A DNA stretch of 64,000 nt from Rhizopus arrhizus (Eukaryota > Mucoromycota > Mucoromycetes > Mucorales > Rhizopodaceae): the NCBI GenBank assembly GCA_024220505.1, contig JAKZZE010000007.1, positions 186,001 through 250,000 of the forward strand. The letters run 5' to 3'. Of the stretch, positions 20,765 to 33,284 are shown piece by piece; the stretch's first letter is position 1, and the number at the start of each line of letters is the position of its first letter. A model generated the notes under the pieces. That model made no database searches. It saw nothing but the letters and a program-made list of their open reading frames with translations, and was not told where the DNA came from. The position numbers and the translations under genes were made by a program.

Positions 20765-22504
20765 TTAGGCAGCACCCTTTTCAACTTCATATTCAACAAC
20801 AGCCACTTGATGATTATTATTGTATTCATCAGCCTGTTTACCAGAACGACCGATGGCATCATCTGCAACATCATTAGCATCATTCTTGTGGTGACAGACA
20901 TAGACAAGGACAGAACAGATACCAGAGGCACAGGCGACACCGGTATACATCCAAGTCAACTTGGGATCTACATCCACAGGGACCAAGGCAAAGTTAAGAA
21001 TGGAGGCAAAGCAATTGGTGAGCAAGAAGATGGCCATGACGATGGATTTCATGGATTGAGGAGCCTTCTTGTAAGCGTATTCGAGACCGGTGATAGAGGC
21101 AAAGATTTCAGAAAACGCGATAAAGACATAAGAGGGGATTTGATAACCGGCCGAGATCAAGGGTTCACCGGCATCGCTTGCAGCGTAGATCTTGGCTTGA
21201 ATACCAGCAGTGTAACCCATGGCGATAGCAGCAAATAGGAAACCAAGGGTGATACGGAAGATGGGACGCATAGGGATACCCATTCGACGAAGACCGGGAT
21301 AGACAATTCGATCCATCAAGGGAATGGTGACAATCAAGACAAGAGGATCAATGTTTTGCATGATGTCGTTGGGAACATTACCAACCCACATGGTAGAAGC
21401 TTGCGAGACGAGGTTACTGGTCATTTGGTTATAACAAAGCCAGTAGATCGGATACCAACAAAACACGATACAGGCACGAAGTGCACGCTTCAATTCATCT
21501 ACAAACACATCATCCCACGTCGCTTCAGCAGCCAGGTCAGGACGATCGATGGCCAAATTCGAAGGCTTACAGGCTTCCAATCCTCCCTTGACCTTGAAGC
21601 TGTACCAGAACAGCTTGCCAGCCTCGACAAAGACGGAACCACGAGGAGGACTCTGAACGTAGCGTTTACGACCAAAGAAGACGACCAAGATACCGGGGAT
21701 GAACATCAGGGTAGGCAAGAGATAAGCAGGCCAGAAACCGACATTCTTTTCGAGTTCGGTGGTAGCGACAGAGGAGAGAGAACCGACGTTGATACCCCAA
21801 TAAAACATGTTGAAGATCTTTTGATAAGTGGCCTGAGGAGTCACAATTACACGTTCACCCTTTTCGGTTGTTTTGATATAAGGAACTCTGCTTTGATATT
21901 GTTCAGCAACAAGAGGAGACACGTTTGACTTGATACCACCTGTGCCAAGACCGATGATGATGATACCCACAATAAAACCAGGGAAAGCAGAACCATTGGC
22001 GATAGCAAGAGGAGAAGCAGTTGCAGTCAAGATGACTAAACCAACAAGATAGATCAAGGAAAAAAGGAGAATCGTGCGATATTTTCCCAAGTATTGATCA
22101 GCAATGACAGCACCAATGATTGGAGTGATATAACACCAAAATTGAAAAAAAGTATTCAAGGCGGTGGCCGTTTGCTGTCCTCTGCCTAACGCACCAGGAA
22201 GCTGTGCGGGATCTATAGGATATGTGATTAATTCATGATGTATGCGTCACTGTTCATGTTTACAAGATTCTGGTGCTGGATTCTGAATGTAGTTTTGAAA
22301 AGGGCCAGAGAGACCATAGTAAGTGAAACGCTCACAGAATTCGATCACGATAACAAGATAAGCAGACAGAGGCACTTTATCAGCTACCTCGCGACAATTC
22401 TTCCAATCCTCTTCAGTAGGTTCTGGTCCATGATTGTCATCTAAATGAAATTCATTATCATCTATTGAACTCTGTCTTCTTTCTTGATCTAATTTTTCAG
22501 ACAT
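20765..22504 (-). CDS. PTR2: POT/PTR2-family proton-coupled peptide transporter
   Basis: Two exons, 22264..22504 and 20765..22212 (51-nt intron), 562 aa; start taken at MSEKLDQERRQ. Plasma-membrane proton symporter for di- and tripeptides. The first helix has the POT motif E..ER...YYG (VIEFCERFTYYGLSG); further family motifs are GTGGIKSNVSPLVAEQY and FYWGINVGSLSSV. About 12 membrane segments are visible with a long cytoplasmic loop (APPRGSVF-like region to DDVFVDELKRAL). The cytoplasmic N-terminus is acidic (GPEPTEEDWKNCREV), as in fungal Ptr2. Codon use is C-ending and G-rich compared with its neighbours, suggesting high expression. Confidence 0.95.
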
Positions 22505-24928
22505 TGAAAAACAAGCTTTGTTTTTAAGAAATAGAAACAAGAGAAGAAGAAAAAAAAAAAAAAAAAAAAGTGAGACTTTTTTATTTTTATACTAAATGAA
22601 ACTCGGAAAGTTACTCAAAAGGACAAATGATATTTTTTTTTGTCAAACTGTTTATATCACTTTTTCCTTGTATATCGGTTATTTTTATTGCTATAATCAA
22701 GACTTTTTATTTGTAACCTCCAGATTTTAAACTTGTTCTTTTCGTTTTCTATTGTAAGCAATTCGACTTTATTGTTTGTCCCGTCAAAAAATTGTATCAC
22801 ATTTTACCCAAATTGGGAATCTTTTTTCACTTGGGCACATGGCAAAATTCACTTTATTTCAAATCCAGCTACGAGAAAAACTTTCCTACAGAAATCATAC
22901 ACTATGATTGGTTGATTACTTTAAATTGAAAAGCCGTGCACGAAACCGTATATTGGTTCAGCCAATGATATTAGCAACTATCTAACCTTATCTATCTTTT
23001 TGCTTGTGAACGTAGATCTCTAAAAATGGGAGTTCTCACCACCCTGTGATGTGTGCTTGTTCATTTACTATAAAGTCTAAAGAAGAATGGCTCAATAAAT
23101 CCTGACAACCACTAATCTTTCTTGTTTTTTTTTCAATTTGAAATCTTATACAGGGTTTAGTATCTTTAAATGTGACACATGCGCAAAATAAAATGATGAA
23201 AATTATTTTAAAACAGAGCGTATCACTGAAATTTTCTTAAATCTTTTTTTTTAATCAAATCGAGTGTGTTGAATGAAAAATAAGTTGATTATAAACTGGT
23301 CTTTATAATTGAAAAGAATCATGATTTGTCTATTTAAATACTAGAAAAATAAAATGATTATTTTATATTTTATTAGCCAAGGAAAAAAGGATAATCAAAG
23401 GATAATGTACACGTCATTATTTTACTCTTTTCTTGCTGAATCATTTAATTATTAATTTCTTCCCTTATCTCGACTTGTACTATTTTATATTTAATCAAAT
23501 AAGGAATAATTCTTATTTTCTCACAATTACATTTATTTTCTTACGCTCCTTCTTTCCTCTCTGTCTCCTATTTCCATAGTAATCTGATCTTGTATTTCAT
23601 TTAGTGTGTAACGTATCACACGTATGCTAGGGTCACTTGTAGCTCACACACAAGCACTCTTTTTTTTTTTTGTCTGTTTTTATTCATTCCGACAGTGTCT
23701 TCTTATCAAAAGAATTCTTTTGGAAACATTTGTAAGCCAATCGAATGATGTCAACCATCGTACTTTTCATTTAGAGTTTTTGTTTGCTTCTATACTCACT
23801 ACTTTGTTTAGAAGATAGCTTCTTGTAAAAAGAAGTTTAATTACAAGATGAACCTCTTGATGAGTGAATAGTAACATTTCATTTTTAAATTTGCTTTATC
23901 ATCTTGAATTATTGATTGAGTACATGTACTACTCTCTGTTTCGATAAAAGTATGTTATGTACTGACCAGATGATGATGTGTTGTCGAACACCCAATGAAT
24001 TCACTCTTTGGTGTGACTTTAGATAACTGAGCAATCACAGAATGGAAAAAGGCAAGTCATACATGTTGTGTGTATCATTACAAGATTACGTTCAATAACA
24101 AAGTGTATGAGAAAAATAGCATTTAGTCTATAATTTAAAAAAAAATCTCCTTTTTACTGTAAAACCTTGTATTATTCCTCTTAATTACATTTGACTTGAA
24201 CTATTTACATTCTTCTTTTTTTGATATATTTTATGGAATTGGGATGATTAATAACCAAAGTTAGAAAGAAAACGTGATCAAGCAAGGGCATCGCGCTATC
24301 CTTGGATGTAGGAGTACATTAGATTTCCTTTTCTCTTTCACTTGATTCATAATGTATTGAAATACCTCTCTTTCTCCCTTTTTAACTACTTGATTTATTG
24401 TTCAATTAAATTGATCAAGCCTCAGTTTAGGGCCTATTCTCTCATTCTTTCCTTTCTCTTCTACCTCAAAGCATATACATTATGTTTATAGAAATAAAAA
24501 AGAAAATAGAGTCAACATATCCTATCAATTCACACTTTATTTAATTGTTAGTGAATAAAGAAGAACTGACACATGAACCAACTATGGCAGGGGGAGACAG
24601 TCAGTTTTGGTTTAGTAGCATTCCAGAGATTTAAAGTTCCATTTGACGGATGGAACGATTTGATTCCTTTAGTAAATGAAAACAAGGATAGATTGAGCAT
24701 GTTATCTATCATTTGTCTTATTCTATTTATATGAAACAAGTATGGTTCCAACATCCCTTCCATCAACAAAACAGAAATTGTTTACAGCCATTCATCCTTT
24801 CAAGGGGGGGGGATGATTTTACCCTCCGAGTATCCGACAGTCATTGTTCTGAAAAGATGGTTTCATTGGCTGATTTATGAGTTATTTTTTTTTTCCTTCC
24901 TTTTTTTCTCCCATTTTACGATCTTGAA
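22505..24928. other. Long intergenic between divergent PTR2 and copper-fist genes
   Basis: 2.4 kb of AT-rich DNA. No RNA gene or coding exon supported. It must contain both promoters. A 22-nt A-run at 22549-22569 sits directly before the PTR2 start. A G-run occurs at 24804-24812. The weak minus ORF at 24548-24769 has no family support. Confidence 0.5.
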
Positions 24929-26026
24929 ATGATCATTGACGGTCAAAAGTGGTCTTGCGGTAAAAATGATTTATATTTTTTTATTCATTTTATATTCAAC
25001 TAGACTTTTATAGAAACATGTATAAAAGTAATTAATTCATTATAAAAAGGGGACATGGACATCTTAGTTTTATAGGGACATCGTGCGACTAGTTGTAAAC
25101 ATATCAATCGTCAATTGACGCTAATCAAAAAGAAAGGTAGACCAGCAACACAATGCTTAACATGTAGAGAGCTTCGTTTGGTGCGGCAACTTCACAGAAG
25201 ATGTGATTGTGTAACAGAAAGTAGGCAAAAGGCAGTTGTTATTCTTTTTCTTAAAAGTTTATTAGGTGGCCATGAAAAAAGGGATGTGATCAAAGAGCAG
25301 CAGACAGTAAGAAAGAAAGGTAAGTGTTCACTAGTCATCTACTGGATGTGAATGGGTTTGTTTTTAGAAAAGGGAAAAAAGCAAAAGAGCCCGAGACGTT
25401 TGGCACCCAAACAATCCATCTTGGATTCTGTAAAAGAGATGGACACTGTAGATAATCAAGAGATGATGAAGATGGATCATTCAATAGACATTTTAGATTG
25501 CATGGACTATACAAAGCCTACAACACTGCAGCTAGAATCAGCCTATGGTTGTTCCGAGCAGGCATCCATCCAGCCACACTGTACAAAGGCACAGCAACCA
25601 GAAGAAAACAAGAGTGAGCCAGTGATCCAACTCTGGGCAGATGACGATCGACAGCCCTCGTCCGTCCGTGGGATCCACTGCTGCCATCCGACAAGACAAC
25701 CTGCTGGCGACAGGAACGCATCCTCCGCTTGTCTTGGCCCGCCAGCCAAGAATGACCAGGGTGAAACGATCCGGCTGGTGACCTGCCGTTGCGGAGATGA
25801 TTGTGCCTGTATCGGATGTGATGCTCACCCTTCACGCGCAATGAAGGAAGGTAAAAAGGACGTTTATGTTGGATTTAGTGAGACCAGAAGGCTTTCTGTG
25901 GTCTCTTTTTGGCCTATTGAAAACCAACCGAGTTCTTTCTTGTCCCAAGAAGGTTGTGGTTGCTCAAAACGAATGGAAAATTGTTCCGAATGTTTACTTC
26001 AACTTTGGTTTCCAGATTTTGTTTAA
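24929..26026 (+). CDS. CUF1: Copper-fist transcription factor (Cuf1/Mac1 type)
   Basis: Exons 24929..24959, 25014..25027, 25076..25319 and 25368..26026 give 315 aa. Splicing restores MIIDGQKWSCETCIKGHRAT, matching the invariant copper-fist start (MIIIDGxKxACExCIRGHR), then KKKGRPATQCLTCREL and HRRCDC, so the Zn/Cu-binding DNA-binding domain is complete. The second exon is only 14 nt. The C-terminus has CRCGDDCACIGCDAHP, the CxCxxxCxCxxCxxHP copper-sensing motif of Cuf1/Mac1, and a second cluster GCGCSKRMENCSEC. Members activate copper-uptake genes when copper is low or respond to high copper; the paired C-terminal motif favours the copper-deficiency activator type. An internal 28-nt GT..AG at 25853-25880 is in frame when unspliced and I leave it in. 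Confidence 0.9.
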
Positions 26027-26048
26027 ATAAAAAAAAATTTATTGATCC

Positions 26049-26705
26049 TCAACCGACACATACACTTTCAGTACCAGAAGCCTTGGTGTTGAGAATCAAA
26101 GCGACAATAAGATCATAAAGACCTAATACTTTAGCGAAAATCAAGATTAAAATCTATTAGAGATATTAGAAAAAAAAAGCGTTATCCTTTTGAGAGCATC
26201 TCGTTTATCATGCCGACAAACATCCTGGGGTTGTTGGGCCGTTGCACGTACACCGGCATCACCGGTAATACCAATAGCGATACCAACATGATCATCATCT
26301 TTTCTTCACATCCTGTCATCTGTTCATACCTGCCAAACAAGAAAGGCCGGCAGCCATCTGAACAAAAACCACTGAACAAAGTTTGTTTCATGGCAACTCA
26401 TGTAACCTACCTCAATGTCTTTCCCCAGCTCTCCCTCTACTCACGTCCACCAGATAATAAAACAATCACAACACAATAAATACCCAAGATATCACCACAG
26501 GCACAATTCAAGACCAAGTCAGGACGTAAAACACCCATCGCAGAAAGACCCACACCCGATTTGGCAGTACCCTACGCAGCACCTAGAACAAACTGGTTAT
26601 CCTTTCTTTTCCATCTGCCTGTCCCTCTTTACAACGAAACACAATCGCACAGCCCATCGTACCAAAGAAAGGTGCATAAACAGGACTTTTTTTGTTATTC
26701 GACAT
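26049..26705 (-). pseudogene. V-ATPase proteolipid subunit c (Vma3) pseudogene
   Basis: Successive fragments of subunit c appear in order on the minus strand in shifting frames: PVYAPFFGTMGCAIVF, GTAKSGVGLSAMGVLRPDLV, FVQMAAGLSCLAG, VGIAIGITGDAGVRATAQQP, and ILILIFAKVLGLYDLIVALI to the stop. There are frameshifts, internal stops (GAA*GTAKSG), and the essential Glu in the last helix (normally IFAEVLG) is changed to Lys (IFAKVLG). The copy therefore cannot encode a working c-ring protein. It still keeps intron-like gaps, so it arose by DNA duplication rather than retroposition. It converges on the copper-fist gene. Confidence 0.85.
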
Positions 26706-26914
26706 TAAAAAAGAAAGAACGTGTATTGATTACTAATTGTCTGACATTTTTTATAATTATTTTGTTTTTTTTTATTGCTGTAAAGAATGTTCAAGTGAGA
26801 ATCAGAATGGAATGACGACTTTACAAGAGAAAAAAAAAAAAAATGGAAAAAATTTCCCTCTTCTCCCCTTTATGAAACACCTTCCATCACGTGTGTTATT
26901 CATAAAAATGAATT

Positions 26915-27694
26915 TCAATCTATGACAAACATCAGTAAAGGAACGCAAGGGATCTTTGGTACCTACAAAGAGAAAAGCAGATTTTACAGGGTCAGAGATG
27001 GACAGGTGTTGTGGATGATAGATGAGTTGGTTTTCTGAATCGATAAAGACATGTAACGCTTTGATGGCCTACTTGAGATACATCAATACAGGATCATCCT
27101 GTAGTTCGCTTACCCTTTGATAGTGAGTTGAAAAGAAGATGGGCCAGAGATAGATGCTGAGTGTTTCCATTATGTTTTCAAACACCACTCTCCAAGAGAG
27201 TCTATCGGCATAATCCATTCTTTTATTAATTTCTTGTATTGTATTTAAAAACACTTCCGAGGTAATCTAGACAAAAACATCAGTGCCCATCTCCCACCCA
27301 CACACTCTCTTTCTACTCACTCGTCCTTCCAAGTCTTTAGGGTATTCTGTATAAAACCGAGTGATGCCATCTCCTAATGTGTAATCTCGTTCAATTCTTA
27401 TTGACTTTATTGGTACTCGATTCTTTATTGATATGCTTTCATGCTCTGATTCATCCTTACTCTTATTATTGTAGACACTATTATTCCCTATAAAAACCAG
27501 TCAAAAAAGAAATTGTCTTGGTCACTTTATTTACCTGCCATGATTGTGCTTGATACTCTGGTGGAAGGAATATGACTTATGGTCGATGCATCATTTATAA
27601 GTGCTGTTGTATCTTTTGAACTTTGAAAGGAAGATAAATCTACTTTTGTATGAGCTTGTTTTGGTATACTAGGTTCACACGTATTTGTAAACAT
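26915..27694 (-). CDS. ERF4: Erf4 / Golgin-A7 family palmitoyltransferase subunit
   Basis: Exons 27535..27694, 27321..27487, 27114..27266 and 26963..27068 close in phase; a last intron 26920..26962 would give a 5-nt terminal exon and about 196 aa, otherwise the frame runs on. Residues from RIERDYTLGDGITRFYTEYP onward show the ERF4 domain: DLEGRITSEVF, INKRMDYADRLSWRVVFEN and a membrane-associating segment LSIYLWPIFFSTHYQR, then ISDPVKSAFLFV. Erf4/GCP16 stabilises the DHHC enzyme Erf2 that palmitoylates Ras at the ER/Golgi. The N-terminal 75 residues are Ser/Thr-rich and unstructured. The exact C-terminus is unsure. Confidence 0.8.
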
Positions 27695-27789
27695 GAAATA
27701 AATAAAAATATATTAAAAAAAAAAGAATATTAAAGTTTTATTAAAAAAGGGAAAAAAAAAAAAAATAGATTAATTTGGTGAAACAAGTT

Positions 27790-29282
27790 TTAACATTTCC
27801 CCGTCTTGACTTTATAGGCCGCCTTTAATAGATCATGTTGATCAGTATCTTGATTGATGGCCCAAACCATCACACCTGCCAAATCCTTCTTGTGGGCATA
27901 ACAAGCTTTCTTGGCGATCGATTTTGGATCATCGTACGAGATAAAGATATTTGTCTTGGGATTAAATAACCAAGGGGTGGATGTGGCTTTATCCCAAGTA
28001 CGCACCCAAGGCTTTTTGGCCTTTTGAGCCGTCTTGAGGACCTGCTGAGATAAGAGATGGTTGTATTGCCAAGTACCGGATAGGCCACCGGGATCCTTGG
28101 AGCAGTAAGGATCTTGAGAGAAAGTGTCGTCTTGATCACCTTGAGGAATCTTGCCTTGCACTTGATCTTGATAGAGTGATTTTGTCTTGAGCATGTTGAC
28201 TTTGGCAGCTAAAGATCATTTAGTCATCTCACTCAGATCTCATCCTCACTTACTTGTCGACCTTCCATAGAAAGCAAGACCCCCTGTCAGTTGATGAGGT
28301 GGCATGCCGGCCTTGATCCAATTTTCGATGGAAGAAGAGAAGCTGATCTGGCCTTGAGGAGCGACCAGAGGCGCGTTGGGACCTGTCTGTGCATTCCATG
28401 CGCCATTGATATCATACGTCATCACATTCACGCGATCCAACACCTTTGCAAATCGGGACACATCCTCTTCGAGCGGATTCACAAAGGCTGCGATCGTGAT
28501 CTCCTTCTTTTCTTTAAATTCACGATGGATCGCTTGACGAAGTTCCTCGAGTAAAGTCAAGAAATTCTTCACGTCGTTCTTTTCATCAAACGTGTTACAG
28601 CCTGCACCTTGACGACCAGGGTATTCCCAATCTATAAAAACAAAGGTTAGTAGGAGCAAGAAAGGAAAAAGAGTGATTTACCAATGTCGATACCATCCAA
28701 CTTGAATCTATTCATAAACATTAGTCTCGGTAGCTGGCTGCTTTTTTTTTTTTACTTTTTCATGTGTTCAATACACCAGTGAATGAATTCCTTTCGAGAA
28801 CTGGCTTTTTTGGCCATGGTGCTATGAGTAGACGGATGAGGATAAGAAGAATAGGTTGAAACCGTACCTGAAAGTCAGACTGCCGGTCCAGCCACCAATC
28901 GAAGTCAACACTTTTACATTCTTTTTATGAGCAGCAGAGACCAATTGAGGTAATTGAGCCTCGATACTCTCAGGGTCTGACCAGACTGGCGTGTTTCCTT
29001 TGATCATCACCGCAAAGGCATAATTGATGTGTGTGTATCGATTAAAATCAATCTTGGAAACTAAAAGAGGATCAGTACCCTGCCTTTTCTCTTTCTCCTT
29101 TTTTATTACTAGGAAAACGATTGAATAACCCTAACGTCATTGTCTGTTAGTTCCTTTCTTGACCCTATCAGGGATCACTTACAGCTTTGATAATATCCAA
29201 CGATGACCTTATCATTCTTGGTCGCAGCATGTAATACTTTAATAAAATAAAGCGATAAAATCACAAACAAGTAACCTTTCAT
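27790..29282 (-). CDS. Secreted GH18 chitinase
   Basis: Exons 29183..29282, 29110..29130, 28868..29060, 28756..28821, 28682..28707, 28254..28631 and 27790..28208 give 400 aa, all phases closing. MKGYLFVILSLYFIKVLHA is a signal peptide. The second exon is 21 nt and completes VGYYQSWLFNRFP, the first beta strand of the TIM barrel. The catalytic DxxDxDxE motif is intact (LDGIDIDWEYPG), assembled across an intron; SIGGWTGS and the MTYDINGAW motif are also present, as is the final barrel strand GVMVWAINQDT. Single catalytic domain, no chitin-binding module, so likely a class V chitinase acting in wall remodelling or nutrition. Confidence 0.93.
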
Positions 29283-29391
29283 TTTTTTTTTTTTTTTTAA
29301 AAAAAGAAAAAAAAAAAGCTAGTCTATTTCTTCTTTACTAAAAAACTAGATGATTATTTATAGGTTACTCCAAATTAATTTACAATTTCCC

Positions 29392-29422
<31 letters not shown>

Positions 29423-31612
29423 CCCCCAAGCCCTTTCTTCTCACCAGCCATTATTTTTTTTTTTTTTATTACTGCGCTTCGGAACCCTTATTGCGCAGGT
29501 TAGTTAATTACTGGATTTTCCATTTCATTTTTAATCATCCGAAAACAAATCTCTTTAATTACTTTACATATAAAGCAAATGATTTGATTTTTCAACAGGT
29601 ATTTGATAAAAAAAGAATCTAAACTTGTTTTGTAAACTGCAGGTAGGTTCACTTCAAAAGAGAGAGAAAAAAAACGGGCTTTCAATATTTGTGTGAGCTT
29701 GTTTGTTTCGAGTCTACTGTATTTCAATCTATTTATTTTTTTTATTAAACTACTAAACTGTCATTCAGTGCGTCTCATCACCTACAACCAGGTATCTGAC
29801 CTTCTTCTTTCCCCCAAATCAAGGGAGAAGGGGAGATAGCAAGTGTAGATCAATGGATTGTGATAAAAGACAGTGTGAATTCTAACGTTAGGATGGATTG
29901 TCTTGTGTTGAGACAGACAGTGTACTCGGTGTTTCAAAAAAGGAGGATCCGAAGTGTAAACCAGGTACGATCCAATGTGTGATGCATGTGGAAGAGGATG
30001 GCACGGGCACTGAAGAGAGACAATATAAGGTGGATGCTTGTTATCTTCTTGCGATGAGTTACACACACGGATAAAGGATGATCAAGACATGGTTTAAAAA
30101 AGGAAATAAGCAGAATTCCCCCCTTTGACAGAAAATGGTAGGATGAATACACAAGGTGTAATTTATAAAATTGGATGTGATCTTTGTGAAAAAAAAAAAA
30201 AATGTGGACAACCAAAGCATGTTATTTTCTTATTGTTTCTTGATTTCATCCGATTCGAATCAAGACAATGTCGAGTGAGAATGATGAGATCAGGTCACCG
30301 ACTTGATTTCTTTTTTACTGTCCCAAATTGGTTTTAAAATAACTCTCCTTTGAAATGATTTAAGCTGACGAGGACAGAAAAGAAGCTGATCGAACCCTCT
30401 TTTCTTGCTATTCCTTTGGTTGCGTTTCACGTAGGCTTACTACAAAGTGGACTGAACCACCTTATCTACTAACCTTTATGTCTTACAATGCTGTTTTGAG
30501 CCTCACATGGATTGTTATCAAAGAACTTTTTTATTAAAAGCACATCCATCCCGTCTTTTCTACTCACACATCCTTTTTTTTTAAGCAAACTTTGTCCAGA
30601 AGAATAAAGTAGCTGATGATTTTTTAGAAAAAGGGGCATTATAAGTGCAAGTGGGCATCAAGATCACAGGTTCTTGAGCTACTCAAAAGAAATTGATCAA
30701 ATGAATCTCTTTGGGAAAGCAAGATGTTTACGTCTTTGGGTGTCAAGGATGACCTTGAGGCCTTTTTGTTGACCCGTGTGCCTGATAGACTCTATCAAAA
30801 TGACTTGCAACAACACACACAGATTGGGTTCTTTTGAGTGTCATCGAAAACGTCACTTTCAATGATCTACTATAGCAAAAGAAAAAAAGGGAAACAAGTG
30901 ACTTGATCCAACATAACAAGAACCAAGGCATCACTAAACACGATTGAATGGTACAAGAGCGACACAAGAAAGGACCTGTGGCAGGTTGAAAGAAAAAGGC
31001 ATGGTTCTGATCGAATCATGTGACAGAGATGCCTCAATCAACAGCACTTTTTAAAAAAAAGAATCTATTTGCATTCAACCCTGTTATTTTCAGCCCACGA
31101 TCTCTAACGAAAAAAAGGAGAGGAAAACAAGCTCTTTTTGAAGTTCTATGAAACAAATCGAGTAACACGTCTTTTTTTTCAAAGCCCTCTTTTTTTTCTG
31201 TGTGGGAGACAAGACGCCCAGGGAGGGTTCTTTATGTCACAGGATATCCACCTGCTGCTTTCAAAGGTGAAGAAAGCAGCTGGTTGCTGACAAACGACAC
31301 ACGCAGACATCCTTTTTTTCTTTTGATAAACGATTTGAATAGGTAAAGGATGACACAGAAAGACCAGGCGTGAGCCGGATGAAAGCCTAGGGTCCGAGGG
31401 TCTGGAGAACATGAGGGTATCAAAAAAGTCCGGTCCGGAACTACAAAAGTAGAAGAGAGAGAGTGAAAGGGAGGAGAAAGAGATGAGTCAAGAAGGCGTT
31501 CAAGGCGAGCTCGGTGATTTTTCCCCTTCTCTGTTTCTCTTACAAAGGTAATCCACAGACTCACTCAACAAAAGAATCCATCCATTCATCTCCTTTTTAG
31601 AATCTCTATCCA
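29283..31612. other. Long intergenic with CT microsatellite and weak coding-like patch
   Basis: Contains a (CT)n microsatellite at about 29391-29418. At 29938-30066 (+) a stretch reads DPKCKPGTIQCVMHV then TGTEERQYKVDACYLLAMSY to a stop, with ordinary composition but no family and a frame break upstream. The right part carries the promoter of the ubiquitin-L40 gene with a pyrimidine tract before the ATG. Nothing else supported. Confidence 0.4.
29391..29418. repeat. (CT)n microsatellite
   Basis: About 14 uninterrupted CT dinucleotides followed by a short imperfect CT tail. Confidence 0.95.
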
Positions 31613-32059
<447 letters not shown>

Positions 32060-32382
32060 GCAGATCGCTTTCTTGTCTCTATTGTGGGACATAATAAAAT
32101 TATTTTAAAAAAAAAAAGACAAACCGGCTGGCGTTGTTGTTTTTTATAAAAAGATCCTTGAGTTCAATTGTATCCAACAACAGGACGAGCAGGTCGTTTT
32201 TGATCTTGCACGATCCACATCTCCCCCTCTTTTCTCTCTTTCTGCCATGTTTTTACCTTTGACGCGTTTGTCTGTCACGAACAAGTCCTGTGGATTGAAC
32301 GGAGTTGAAGACGGTTGTTTAAAAAATAACACTGAAAAAAAAAAAAATTTTAGTCCTTTTTTTCTTACGACTTGATCTCAAC
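32060..32382. other. Intergenic, ubiquitin-L40 terminator and PBDC1 promoter
   Basis: AATAAAAT at 32092-32099 is a plausible polyadenylation signal for the upstream gene. Nothing else seen. Confidence 0.45.
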
Positions 32383-32922
32383 ATGGCGATGCGTCTTCCT
32401 GCTGCTGATGAACTTGAACAACTTGAAGATATTGGTAAACAAGTAAAAATGAAGAGTGAGTGAATACAGCCACTAAATGAGTCAATAGAAAAGCAATGGG
32501 CTGTTAAGGCCATGCACCATGCTGAAACTTATTTCAAGTTGATCTCTGCTATTGATCCTCGTCAACTTCGTTTGACAAAGTAAGCCCAAAAAAGGGATGA
32601 AATAAGTAAAGAGACTGACGGATCGAATAGCATTGATGATGAAATCTTGAAGGACTTTGAAGAAACTTTCCCAGAGATTGATGTGGTTCACTTGGACGAA
32701 GAACAATTCAAGTCACCTGCTGGCAAAGAAAAGTGGAGAAATTTTGTAAACAAATATGAAAAGAGAGTGAACGAATTCAACTTTGGAAGTTTGATTCGTA
32801 TTGATTGCAGAGAAGACTATACGGAACAAAACACTATGTTTGGTGTTCGTATGCAGTTTTATGCTATAGAAATCGCCAGAAACAAAAAGGGATTGAATGA
32901 TTCTTTACGTAACAAGAAATAA
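32383..32922 (+). CDS. PBDC1: PBDC1 / YPL225W family protein
   Basis: Exons 32383..32434, 32489..32579 and 32631..32922 give 144 aa. The family is small, cytosolic and universal in eukaryotes; the yeast member (YPL225W) is reported as a chaperone assisting eEF1A folding. Visible family features: WAVKAMHHAETYFKLISAID, LRLTNIDDEILKDFEETFPE, and the conserved KWRNFVNKYEKRVNEFNFGS followed by IRIDCREDYTEQNTMFGVRM. Length is normal. It lies next to the ubiquitin-ribosomal fusion, another translation-linked gene, but there is no evidence of co-regulation. Confidence 0.93.
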
Positions 32923-33284
32923 TAAAACATACGAGAGATACTCTCTTTAGACCTTATAAATCTGTGAGAGACTTTAGCTTCATCAGTCAAAAAAAGAAAG
33001 AGGGTCTGTTTGTCATTTATCCTCTTTTCACTTCTCACTGTGCCAGTGAATAAGAAATAATGTCATTTGAAAATGAGGTCTTGTATTCTGAACTGATTGT
33101 ATTGGATTCAGAACAAAGCAAACATGACTGGAGATCATCAAGCATGTTTTGTTGACCAGAGTATGGCTGAACATGGTCGGGACATATTGTCCTTTCCTGT
33201 TCTTTTACAAGTCTAAAGACATCATCAGGGATGATCCAAAGTGATGATGTGAGACAAGTATTATCTGAGTGGAAAAAAGAGTAT
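32923..33284. other. Intergenic between convergent PBDC1 and bHLH genes
   Basis: About 360 bp of 3' flanks; nothing recognised. Confidence 0.5.

Noticed and set aside
20807..21928. Long plus-strand frames opposite the peptide transporter
   Set aside because: Antisense shadows of a strongly codon-biased membrane protein gene.
25518..25841. Minus-strand frames opposite the copper-fist gene
   Set aside because: Shadows; the plus strand carries the conserved Cys motifs.
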